Source: Engraulis encrasicolus (taxonomy: Eukaryota > Chordata > Actinopteri > Clupeiformes > Engraulidae). Taken from it: a stretch of 64,000 nt of DNA. Every line of letters starts with the position of its first letter. Within the stretch, counting starts at the first letter, position 1. The position numbers and the translations under genes were made by a program. Of this stretch, positions 15,871 through 27,800 are shown piece by piece. A model generated the notes under the pieces. It saw nothing but the letters and a program-made list of their open reading frames with translations, made no database searches and was not told the origin of the DNA. The stretch spans positions 5,680,364 through 5,744,363 of the forward strand of contig NC_085876.1 in assembly GCF_034702125.1 (NCBI RefSeq), in the 5' to 3' direction.

Positions 15871-17059
15871 TTTCAAACCTAGTGGTGAAATGACAAGGGA
15901 TTTTATGTAAACAAAATGCTTATTTCAGTAAGTGTACATACAGTAAACAGATCTAAGAAGTTCCCAGAGCACCCTACGATAGCTGGCATGGTTGGCACAA
16001 AGACCCAAAGAGCAAAATTGTCCCAAGATTGTCTTCCAAACAATTCCACTCCAAACATTTTCCTTCTGAAATAAACAATGTCCATATCCAATCAAACCTC
16101 AGTAGGCAGCTATCTCGTCAGGTCGGCCTTACCATAGACACATCTGTGGCCCGTAAATTTACAATCTCAAACGTCATCACCATATAAGCCATGGCACAAC
16201 ACAAGCGTTTTTTTTCTTATAATAAACAAGATATCTCGGCACGTTTGCGCTAGTTATCTGAACACTGATTGTTAGCGAATGCCCGAAATAGTGTAGAGCT
16301 AGCTGCCATTTATGTTATGCTAGCTAGAGTCAAGTCATCTCATCCAAACTAGCCACAGTAAGGGGGGAATTACGCTTCAAATGAACGGGAATGACTAAAA
16401 ACTTTAGAAATATATTGTTAGAATGTACCGTATACAAGGTTAGTCTATGAGGTTAAATAGTTTTCTTACATATATATCTCAGTTACGTACCTTATCTTCT
16501 GCACGAATCGAGGCCTCCTGTTTCATTGGCACGAATGAATGAAAAATCCTGTCAGGGAGCGGAGCAGTTAACTGCAGCCGTTTGTTTACAGTTGTTACCA
16601 GGGCAACGCAGCTAGGACCCCAAAGCGACAGATAAGGCAGAAGCGACAGGTAAGGTACCGACAACATGCTAAACTGCCAGAAGACGTGTCATCTAGGCAG
16701 GTGAGGGGACGTCACAGTGGCTTGTGTTCTAAAACCTTGCGACTGCGATTTGACATGATTAATCTTTTGAAACTGCTTGCAACAGCTCGCAACTCCGTGC
16801 GACGATTGATTCACACCACTGCAACTCGTCGCTGCAACTCTCTGCAACCTTCCCGTCTCGTCGCGAATCTTTGATGTGAACTGGCCTTTAGTGTAGAAGT
16901 AGGCCTACTTTCTGATTGTGATAAGGCAAATAAACAAAAGGTTATCTTTAGGAAAGAATTACTTTTTTTTTTTTTTTTAAACAAATCAACCAAACACTTC
17001 GCTGAAGAACTAACATTTAGACATGGGCACAAGGCAGTACGAGGTGAAAGAATGAAAGG

Positions 17060-17579
17060 AAGTCAAAAACTATTTTATAATTTTATTGATGGCAATTAAC
17101 CATGGTTTTATTTTTCACTCATTCAAATAGTAATGGCTTTAAAATTAAGTAGACGTCCTTATTATCCAAAGTCACCCTAGTCCATTTAAACAAGTCATAG
17201 AAAAATATATACTTAACACTTTTTACAATACTGGTTTTGGTCCAAACAAAAGTGGATCAGTATAGCCAATATACCTTTAGTCGTCAAAGGATCCCCAATT
17301 TGCATTTAAGAGTCTTTTAAATGGATTTGGGCAACTTTGAACAAAGGGCTTTACATAATAATAAAATCTAAAAGACAAATGCTGAACAAAAAAGGTTTCC
17401 TTTAACACCCACGCGCAGAAAACAAAACAGGGAAAAAAAAATCACATAAAAAAGAAAGAAAACACTATTTACAAGTATTTTGTAATATTGAAAGGCCAAT
17501 TAAGAGCAAGAAAGTACAGAGACAGAGCAAGAGGGAGAGACTGAGCAAGAGATAGAGATGGGAGAGAAGGTTTTTTTAT

Positions 17580-17619
<40 letters not shown>

Positions 17620-18751
17620 AAGAAAGAGAGCAATATGAACAGATTTTGAAAACTACAGAATTACAGAGGTGTTTTTTTTCCAGGGGCTTCTTCTTAAACC
17701 CCCCACAGTGCACCCTCTTGTATAAACACATTCATTAGCTTCTCCTCATGTAAGACGGCACTCGACCACACTGGCTACCACCTCAAACTCTAAACCCAGC
17801 TCAGACACGCCAACATACATACACACACGCTCAGCCCTGTTACTGTACACAAGAACGTGCAAACGCGTACCCTTTCACACACCACTCATGCGCACCTACA
17901 CACTCTTTTTAACAGCTGTACAGGGAGGGGGGGGAGAAACATGTACACGTACAACCACACGAACAAACGTACAGACACACGCACGCGCGCTTAAGCGTCC
18001 ATCTCTGTTCAGCACATTTTTCAAAACAACATCTGTACATACAGCAAACTCCGGCAGCCTGACACAGTAAAAGGGAAAAAAAAGAAAGAAAGAAAACAAA
18101 ATCAAAACCAAAATGTCTTTGCTGCCACGTCCGAACATCAACCTGATCAGCCCACTGGGGGAAAAAAAAGAAAGAAAAAGGGAAAAAAATCAAAAGAGAA
18201 ACCAAAATAAAAAGATTTCAATCCCCTTAACTGGATTGTGTCAACTCCATCGAATTCGTTTTGCATTTGTGTTTATGATCCAACCCCCCCCCCCGTTCCA
18301 CAATGCCTCAAAATAACGCTCAAGTCCTTGCTCACGACAATGGATGTTAAAAATAGACCCTCATAGTCACATGAAGCAGAGGTTTGTGGCTTGATTGACA
18401 TTTTTGTTATTATATTATTATTTTTGCTTTTTTTTCTCCTTTTTTACTTTTTCTTAAGCGTCAAGTGTTTGTTTTTAAAGTCTGTTTGGTTGTTTTTATT
18501 TATTTGATTCTATTTATTCGCTCAAGTCCCGTGTTTGTGAGTGTAAGTGCGAGCGTTTTTGCTCCATTCTTCTTCTTTCCTTCCGATTACTGACCCCAAA
18601 AGGTCACACCAGGTGTCCTCTGTGCTGCAAACACACCGCTCATCCTCTTCTCTCTTTGCCCTCCCTCCACCAGGCAGGTGCCCTGCAGTTACCAGAGGTT
18701 GCCCAGCGGAGGGAGCCCTTGCTCCGTGTCCATCGTGTGTCTTTGTCACGT
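17060..18751 (-). other. nup153: nup153 3' untranslated region
   Basis: It follows the TAG at 18754-18752. A poly(A) signal AATAAA on the minus strand is at 17082-17087, giving a 3'UTR of about 1.7 kb. Earlier AATAAA signals at 18495-18500 and 18513-18518 would give a UTR of about 250 nt. It holds a (GA)n tract at 17583-17614 and A/T-rich runs. The exact cleavage sites need transcript data. Confidence 0.6.
17082..17087 (-). terminator. Distal nup153 poly(A) signal
   Basis: TTTATT on the plus strand is AATAAA on the minus strand. It is the last good hexamer before the recognisable transposon complex. Confidence 0.5.
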
Positions 18752-18830
18752 CTACTTCCTGCGCCGCACTGCTGTCTTGATCTTGCGCCCAGCGATGGGA
18801 GTGGGTGGACCCCCGGAACTCTTCACCGAC
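18752..18830 (-). CDS. nup153: nup153 exon 22 (last coding exon)
   Basis: It encodes SVKSSGGPPTPIAGRKIKTA then VRRRK and a TAG stop. GRKIKTAVRRRK is identical to the human NUP153 C-terminus, a basic patch conserved in vertebrates. This exon fixes the end of the gene. Confidence 0.96.
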
Positions 18831-21800
18831 CTGTAGCATCACATCAGTTAAATTAACACATTTTTGTCAACTATCAAGGATTATGTATATTGACCAAAGC
18901 ATGAAGTATAACAAACACAATTTCTATTGAAATTATTTTCTTTAAAAAGGTGATTTAGTAATGAACTTCGCTTTGTAGAAAAAAAGAAAGATATCAGCAT
19001 GGATAAAGGAGAAAGCATACATCTAGGATTAAGCAGACATTGTTGCACTGAAGTAAGGCCCTCGATATGCTTGCTGCAGGATACGTGTGCGCAGGTGCAT
19101 GAACACATGAACATGCGTATTTCATGTAAATTTTGCGCGTGTTAGATATGGATATTTATATGGATTATTTTACATCACGATAGCGATAATCATCACGATT
19201 TAGCCTAAAAAAAAAAAAAAATCAATAAATAAATAAATAAATCCATAGTCAACCAGTTTGACGGAAAGGGTCGAAAAAAATCTGTCATCGCCTGTATTCA
19301 CCAGTCATCTCGTTTCCCAATGTGAGAGTCCCACAAACCAAGAAAACCACAGATGCGCAAATTGCGGCCATGAGAGTAAACAGCAAGGTTCACGTTAGCC
19401 AGCTGTGGCCGGACATTGGCATGAATGACCGGCAAAATACAATGTCCTCGGACAAAATGTCCGACAAAAAATGACTGCAATTAGTCAGTGAATGATATTA
19501 GCTCATTTTAAATACAGCCGTCTCCAAAAGTGTTGTCGCCTATCCATCTGTTTTGAATAATAACCCGACATTCAATTAATCACTTGGCTTCAGAAGTCAC
19601 TCATATGAAAGCTACAACCCTCCCGAATGAAGTTTTATGTACAAAAATAAATTTCATGCGCCAAAGAAAGATTGACCCTTTAATGAACACAGACAGGGCA
19701 GAATATGAAAAAAGAAACATTGTACATAAAGTGAAACATGGTAGGGATACAGTTCTAATAAGGAACTGCATGCATGCTGCAGGTGTTTGAGGGCTTTTAT
19801 CATAGATTAAATCATGAAGTTAAAAATGTATTGCTCTACGAATAGCAAATCTGTCACCATCTCTCATTGACCTGGCTAGATGTGAGGTATAATCTGCGAT
19901 CTGCTTACCCGATGTTGAATGCTGGAGTGGAGTTGAAAGCGAAGCCTCCTCCAGGAGCCGTGGGTTGGGGGGCGGCGGCCGGAGCAGCAGCGTTGGGGCC
20001 ACCGCCGAACGTGAAAATCCCCGAGCCAGCGGCAGCCGGCGCCCCAAATGCACTGGCACCACCAAACTGGAAACCACCGCCTGACAGGAAAGAAAATCGA
20101 TTAAGGAAAAAGGTTCTTCCAGAGTTACAATTGCTGCATTCTAACATCTGCCTATTAACATACTGCTACCATCAACTCTCTACTTTGAAAACTATATAAA
20201 AAAGGTACACACTAACTGCACTGTTTTATAAGGCAGTGTATTTATTGGGTTGTATATGTGGCAGGAGCAGACAATTTTGACTAGATCTTAACTTGAGAGG
20301 AAGGGAAAGAGCAGCAGTTCCAAAAGATATTTGGTTTTGTTCGTCTCAGAATAACCTTCCCAAGCATTGTTTTCAATACAATTACAGCAAAACACAGAAA
20401 AAACACAGTAAAAACACAGAAATGAAATGTTTAAATTACTGCCATAATAATTCTTTGTCCAAGAGCTGATCTGCAGTCCCTACCTTGGCCAGCGGTGGTG
20501 CTGGAGGATCCGAATGCCGGCGTGGCGTTGGCCGCCTGTCCGAAGACTGGTGCGGCGCTGGGCTTGGCCCCGAAGGCTGGGGGCTGCGAGGTGGCCGCCG
20601 AGAAGGAGGGGGTGGAGGAGCCGAACGCAGGGGCGGCTGGCTGCTGCGTTGCCGCCTGGCCAAATGAGCCAAAACCACCAGAGGAAGGGGCGCCGCTGAA
20701 GGAGAAGGGTGACGGGGCTGCAGGAGAGGGGGAAGGGGGGAGAAGAGATGGGTGGATGCTTAGATTTCAAGTCTATCTGAACAGTTTCACAGGTAAAAGC
20801 AAGGTCTGACATTAGTTAAATTTAAGGTCAGAAATTCTGTCGGCATTAAAATCTCTACAGGCTTCGAGGAAAGCGATGGGGCTTTGGGAGTGGAGAGAGA
20901 CAGGAGGATGTTTATTAGAGATGATTAGGTTTAACTGTACAGAAGTTTAGACCCTGAGGACGGCTAAGGCCAAAACGCTGGCATGATGCACAGACAGACA
21001 CTTTCAGAATTTAAGGTCAGGAATAGTGTTGGCTGCGACATCTCATTCTGCAGACTTTGAACAGTTATAATGACAGCTGGAGAGTGGGAGGATGGCAGCC
21101 ATCAGCTTCCAATTGGAAATGCCAAGCTGGTGATTTCAGCTTGTAATCAATCAACAGGGACAGATACAGCAATATTTAATTCATGGGAAATAGTGTCAAT
21201 GAAATGACTTGTAATCAGGCTGAAACCAATCATTCCAATCTGGACTGCTAGGCCTGTAACACCTGTGTGTGTGTGTGCGCGCGCGCCCTACCTGCAGATG
21301 CGGGCGTGGAGGAGGTGGCGGCTCCAAAGGGGTAGGGGGGCGGTGCGGCGGCGGTGGTCGATGCCCCGAAGAGGAAGGGCTGAGAGGGGGTGGCGGAGGT
21401 GGCAGCAGGAGCAGCGGGAGCCGTGCTAACGTCCTGCGGCTGCGAACCAAATAGGAAGGGCGCCTTAGCCGGTGGCGCGTCAGTGGCAGAGCTCTGGCCG
21501 AACAGGAAGGTGCCGGTGGAGGCTGGTGCGGGGGCAGGGGCGGCCAGGGAAGAGGTGGTGGTGCTGGCGGAGGCTCCGAAGAGGCTGGGGGCGGGGGGAG
21601 TGGTGGAGGGGGTGCTGGAGGAGGCAGCTGCCATGAAGCCGCCGAAAGCTGGCTTGGTAGCAGATGCGTCTAGAGGAAATAAATTAGGACGTTCACCACA
21701 TCAGAAATCAACATTACAACTGAGTTTACCAACTTAACAGCCCATCATTTGTTTTAGAGAGGGGCAGGTAACAGCTCCTCAGTTACTAGCTAATGAAAGT

Positions 21801-24800
21801 TTATTGCCTTTACATATTATTGTTAATGCGTTTGTGTATAAATGCAATATGCTTATATGTATTTTTAGCTAATATGCATAAAAAAGCCAACAAAAATACA
21901 AAATGACTGATTTTATAATTGGTAACAAGAGATATGGTCTTAAATTGGTATCAGGAACAGCAAAAAAGAGGAAGTAAAGGGTATTTCATAAACTATCAGA
22001 GCCATGGATAATTGTGACTAGCCACAGGAACACAGGACACAAGTGGGCAGGGGAGGTCTATTGACTTACTCATAGCATAATCTGGTCTTATATCTGATGA
22101 ATCTGTGGCCTTTTAAATGTATTCACTTCTAAAAGTAGAGCCCTGAAAGCTCCTCTTGTCGATAGAAGGCATAGAGCTAGCTCTTTAAAGACAAAATGTA
22201 TGATTTTAGAGGTCAATATGTTTTTTTGAAGCACCGAGTAGCTTCGAGACCTTGACTTGCACATTCTGAAAAAAAAAAAATCTGAATAGAAAATAGATGG
22301 AAAAAAGTGACTCAGTTCAGACATGTGGCTGGTTTTCTTGTGGCTAGTCATATTTAATGGCGTACAGCAACTCACCTGTGCTTCCCCCAAAGGTGAAGGA
22401 AGGTTTGGAGTCCTCTGGCTCGCTCTTCTCCGCAGGCTTCCCGAAGCTGAAGACTGGCGCTGTAGACTCCGCAGCAGCGGCGGGAGCAGCAGCCGTGACA
22501 TCAGTCTTCCCGAAGGTGAACCCTCCTCCGACAGGAGCCGTGGAGGTGACGGACTTCTCTGGCTCTTTAACCGCTCCGAACACGAAGCCGCCGCCGCCGC
22601 TACTCGAGACAGCCGGGGCGGCAGCGCTCGCATCCTTCTCGAAGGAGAAGGTAGGGGCAGACAGCGTCGGCTCCTTGGGCGCTGCTACAGCGGCCTCGCC
22701 AAAGACGGGCAGCGAGGAGGTGGTGGTGGCAGCAGCAGAGGAGGAGGAGTCCTGGGGGGTGGAGAAACTAAAGGTGGGGGCGGGGGCTGCCGTAGTGGTG
22801 GTATCTGTCGTCGTCGTCTCCTCTGGTTTGGAGAGACCGAAGGTGAAGCCAGTGGAGGGGGCAGGGGAGTCTGTGACAGACGCAGGGGGAGGGGTACTCG
22901 ATGCAGGTGTTGCGCTCGACATGCCAAATGTCACGCTACCGCCGCTGCTGGAACCAAACTTGAAGCCTCCACCTAAGCTAGGGGCGTCAGCCTTCTTAGA
23001 GTCTTCAGAGGAGGAGGTGGATGATGAGGAGAGGCCGAATGTGAAGCCTCCGGTCGAGGCTTCGGTGGTGGCTGTAGACGATGAATCAGAAGCTGCGGTG
23101 CTACCGAACTTAAAACCTCCCGTAGAGGACGAAGAGTCCGACGCGCCTCCGAACTTGAAGCCGCCACCGCTGGAGGAGTCTGAGGTGCTGCTGCCACCGA
23201 ACTTAAAGCCGCCAGAGGGGGCGCTAGAGGAGGATGAGGAATCGGTGGCGGTGGTGCCGAACTTGAAGCCACCCGTGGAGGCGGCCGGGGTACTACTGCT
23301 GCTGCTGCTGCTGCTGAGGCCAAACTTGAAGCCTCCAGAACTGGAGTCAGAGGCTGCTGAGGAACCAAACACTGATGCTGGTGGAGAGGGTGGGGACGGG
23401 TCAAAGAACAGAGAGATGTTAGTAAGGGATAATTGAGGGAATACCCTTTTTATAAGCAAAAAATATGGGGAGAAGTTCTAAAGAAAATTGGAGAACATAC
23501 AACAGAACACAACACTTTCAGAATAACATTCTAGCAAAGAGAATTCTTTTGCAGAATGCTATAAGACACACACTCCCATCCACCTGCTTATTTCACAGAA
23601 ATGGAACTCATCCAATCAGATTCAGTCATCAATGCTACCTTTAGGCTCCACTTTGGCTCCGGGCTTGTTGGTCTGACACGCCACACACTGCAGGTCGTCC
23701 CCCTTGTTCTGGACGCAGCACACATCACACTCCCAGCTGCCCTCCGCCTTCTTGAACTTGTCCCCGAAGCCCACTAGGGGCGCCGTGGAGCTGGAGGAGA
23801 GAGGGGGCAGGGAGGCAGGCGCCGCAGAGGATGCTCCTAAATAGGAATGGAGAATATACGTACAATAGGGGTCAAAATGACTGATCAATACCTTGTATAA
23901 TAACTCATTTATAATAACTTCAAATTCCACGAATTCCACAATAGTATAAGCATTCCTTAATTGGATTCCTGGATTCCTTTAAAGTTATTCTACTGTACAT
24001 GTGAGCTGGCACCATTATACACACTGTAGTAATAGATGGAAAGAATACTACTGAATATTACTACCAGAGTTGTCCGTGAGCACTCAGCAGGACCCCTGAT
24101 GCATCGGCTATGAAATCGAGCATCCCATAACGACAAGTTGCCATTTGTCAGAGGCCAAGTAAAAAAAAAGCCCTGTCGACAAGCTTAGAATCCTACTGAA
24201 AAGCCAGTTTTGCTTGTAATAGGATTGGCAATGTGCTTTTCCTCTACCTACACACGCAAATGTTTAATATCGACAGTGATAAAGGCATTCAACAGTGATC
24301 TTGGCAAGGTATTCAAAGCTGTCTTCCAGTGGCTTTACAGTACCTGGTTTAGCAGTCTGGCAGGCCACGCACTTGGCGTCCTGTGCCTTGTTCTGCACCA
24401 TGCAGGTGTCACACTCCCACGACCCCTCTGGCTTCTTGAACTTCTCCCCGAAACTCAGTAGCCCTCCTGATGAAGAGGAGGTTGTAGTAGCAGCAGCAGC
24501 ATCGGGAGTACCGGCCGCAGTGGTGGTGGCGGAAGATGAGAAAGATGAAGAGGAGGGTGTGGAGAGAGAAGACGGCAGGGTGAGGCCAGGCTTGACGCCC
24601 GTGCCCGGCTTGGCGGTGTCGCAGGCCACGCACTTGAGCGCGTCGGGTTTGTTCTGCACCAGGCAGGTGTCGCACTCCCAGGTTCCCGCGGTAGGGGCGA
24701 ACAGGGATGCCAGACCCGGGCCAGAGCTCGCCGATACAGACACCGCAGGGGGTTTACTGTCCAATTTGGAAGAGGAAGAGGAGGAGGATGAGTCTTTCTG

Positions 24801-27800
24801 GGGTTTAGAAGTCTGGCAAGCGACACACTTGGAGTCTGCTGCCACGTTCTGCACCATGCATGTGTCGCAGCTCCAGGAGCCCGACGCGGGCTTGAATTTG
24901 TCCCCGAAGCCGGAGAGGGGAAGGGCCGGAGCCGGCGTAGAGGAGGAGGAGGGGGTTGAGGTGGGGGTGCTGGAGGCAAAACCTGCGGAGGGAGCGAGAC
25001 TATTTATACAGCTATGCCTACAATCAAAGTGAAATCGAAAACACTTGTGCCACTTTTACACAAGTTAAAAACTGAAGAATTCCAGGGTGATTGGTCAGAC
25101 CTGAACATTCTGAATATGTATGATCAAAAATAAAATGGATTAATAAATGTGGGTCAAAGAGTGTCCATATTGACAAGAGGGAGAACAGTAGCCTACACAG
25201 CCACAGATCAGTATGTAGGCCACATGAGAGAAGATAAATGCTCATCTTACCAGGAGCTTTGAGGAGATCCAGCACGCTGCCCTGCTTCAGGGTCTTGGCT
25301 GGCTTGAAGGGGCCCTCGAACTCTGCTTTCGTCTCTGCACTAGGTGGACTCTTTACTGCAGATTCAATCAAAACACAATAGACAAGAGTCACAAATTAAA
25401 AGTAGTAGAGCCATTAGACCAGAAAACCTCCTCATAGGTTGTGTGACCACTTATGTTAGCTTGCTAACGTTAATTTGCTTACACGAAAACATAGACCATA
25501 ACTATGACAACAGGTTGGCAGCTATCAAACATATTCGCTAGATGGCAATAGACCATGTCCTTGAAGATGCAGTTGTTCATGAAGAAGCTCAACTTGGAGG
25601 TGACTTCTCCATACCTGCCAGGGTGATGGGTGAAGCAGCAGCAGAGTCATTCGACACAGCGAGACCAGTCTTCATAACAGGAGCGCTGAAGGTGAACCCA
25701 GACTGGGAAAGACGCACACACATCACAAACATTAATAATAAGACAACCCAGACATCACAGAGGCAATAAACAAAAAAAGACATACAAACAGTGACATCAT
25801 CAATATCTTTGATTGCAAAGATGCTGAAAATCTCAATAGATGGCACTTACTGTGGGAGAGAAGGATGGAGGGCTGGCAGGTGTTGCCTTGACGATAGGAG
25901 AGGCAAAAGTGAAGGGCAACGAGGGAGGAGTAGAGGGCACTGGAGGATCCTACAGGGGACACATAAGAGGGACAAACACACATTCATTAAAGTAAACCAT
26001 CCCAATGCATCAAGTACCTCTACTACTACGACTACTAGTACTACTAATAAAAGTTAAGTGAACCATTCCAACTTCAAGGGAAAGTAACTTGCTTTCCTCC
26101 CATTTCCAGTCAGATAACAGGACAGTCAGATAACAGGCAGTTACAATCTTCAAATTTGCGTCATCTTGGGCACCGATGCAAGTGCAGACGAGTCCTTGCA
26201 GCTCTCCCTTGATCTCCTTTGGGATTAAATAAGCCATCTCATACTCCTCAATGAAATCAATTCATTTCAAAATGTTGGAGGAAAAAAAACCTTCTTGCAT
26301 GTTGTCTATACCCACAGTTAACTGTCCAAATTCGCCAACGGGTTTGAGATTCCACAGAATTCGATTGTTGTAGAATTCTACTGAGCACTAAGTGGTTAAG
26401 TCATGGTACACGATTCACATTGAACTAAAGCCACCGAAGATTGATGGCTACAGACAGATTGCGCATAGTAGCAGTATCGCGGTAGTGTACGATGAATCCT
26501 TTTGGTTTCGTTTCTGTTTTCTCCGTGAAAGAGGAATTTCCAGTTGCCATGCCTGTGCCCTGCAGCAGTGCGTAAAAAAGCAGCGCTTCCACACCCATAG
26601 CCACACCTCTGCTAGGGTCAGAGTACAAACAAGTTCAAATTCGTGTGAACTCAACAGGCACAATGTTCCTACTCAAAGTCAGATATAACATTTGCTTTTG
26701 CACCACTATCCATCCCATGACATTACATGACTGCATGCGAAATGGTCAAATTCCTTGATCTTCCATGACTGGAAAAACCTTTACTGAAATTCCATGACAT
26801 GCCACAAATTCCATGACATGCCACAAATTCCATGACCCATGGGAACCCTGACAGGCCTTACATTGCAAGCAAACCGCTTCCCAGTATTACAGTGTAGTCA
26901 CTGCATGTCGCATGTGTCTAAAAATGGACAATGTCAGTTTGAAAACCGCACCTTTTACCTGCAAGCCGTTTCCCCAATTTTCTGCCCCAAACTTCACCAT
27001 CCTATCGCAAGTGACTGCAGTAAGTGTTTAGAAAAAAATCCAATTGGCTGCGTTCAGCACATCAGCATACTGCATACAGCATACTTATGTGACCGCCATG
27101 GAAGGGCAGCAGGTTGTGAGGGAAATGTGCAATACAAAGTACACATTGTTCAGTGTTGTGATGATGACGGGCCATCGTAACAAACATGTAAATACTACAA
27201 ATATGTAAACACATGCAAATACTAGGAATAATAAAAGCCTGCGGACCTATGGTCAAGCATTTTCTCATCAGACAACAAAGGGAAGAAACACAGAATTCTC
27301 AGGGCAGAAAAAGGAGGGTCGGTCATGCCAACAAATGGTAAATGCACCCTACTACTGTCCCACACCTGATTTCTGCCAGCATGCTGATAATATCAGGGTT
27401 CCCACTCTAATTCGGATATAAAATTCCATGATTTTCCATGACTTTCCAGACCCAAAAAACAGAATTTCCATGACCATTTCGGTAAAAAGAAATGATGTTA
27501 AAAAGTTTTTTTTAAAGTGTGAAAACTAAAGATTATCTTCACCCCTAGCCGTCACCGAGCCACCGCCAGACTTCAGTGGGCTCATTGCATTCTAAAAATG
27601 TTGCACATCACAGTGCAAAACTTAACCGTCTCTGGCGAAGCGTTGTAGTATAACCAGTAAGAAACAATGTAGTACACCAAACAATTTTTTTTTTTGCTTT
27701 TACACAACTGTTAAGAAAATTCCATGATATTCCATGACTGTGCATGCAAAACGGTAAAATTCCATGACTTTCCTTGACTGGAAAAACATGTATGAAATTC

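Larger units (their letters stand above)
5022..16887. mobile_element. Large TTA-flanked, Harbinger-like nested transposon complex
   Basis: The left end starts AGGCCAGTTCACACCAAAGA and continues TTCGCGACGAGACG. The right end is its reverse complement with one mismatch over 34 bp. Both ends are flanked by TTA (5019-5021 and 16888-16890). A 3-bp TWA duplication is the hallmark of PIF/Harbinger elements. The subterminal parts are rich in GCAAC words. The interior of about 11.9 kb holds other elements, so this may be one element swollen by insertions, or two related MITEs in opposite orientation. No DDE transposase was recognised. Confidence 0.6.

Noticed and set aside
22357..23436. Long plus-strand open frame (about 359 codons) opposite nup153 exon 18
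   Set aside because: It is the antisense shadow of a repetitive FG exon; its PPNLKPP repeats mirror GGFKFG and it crosses splice sites.
24295..25032. Plus-strand open frame of 245 codons
   Set aside because: It is antisense to the nup153 zinc-finger exon 16, which is certain from its Cys pattern.
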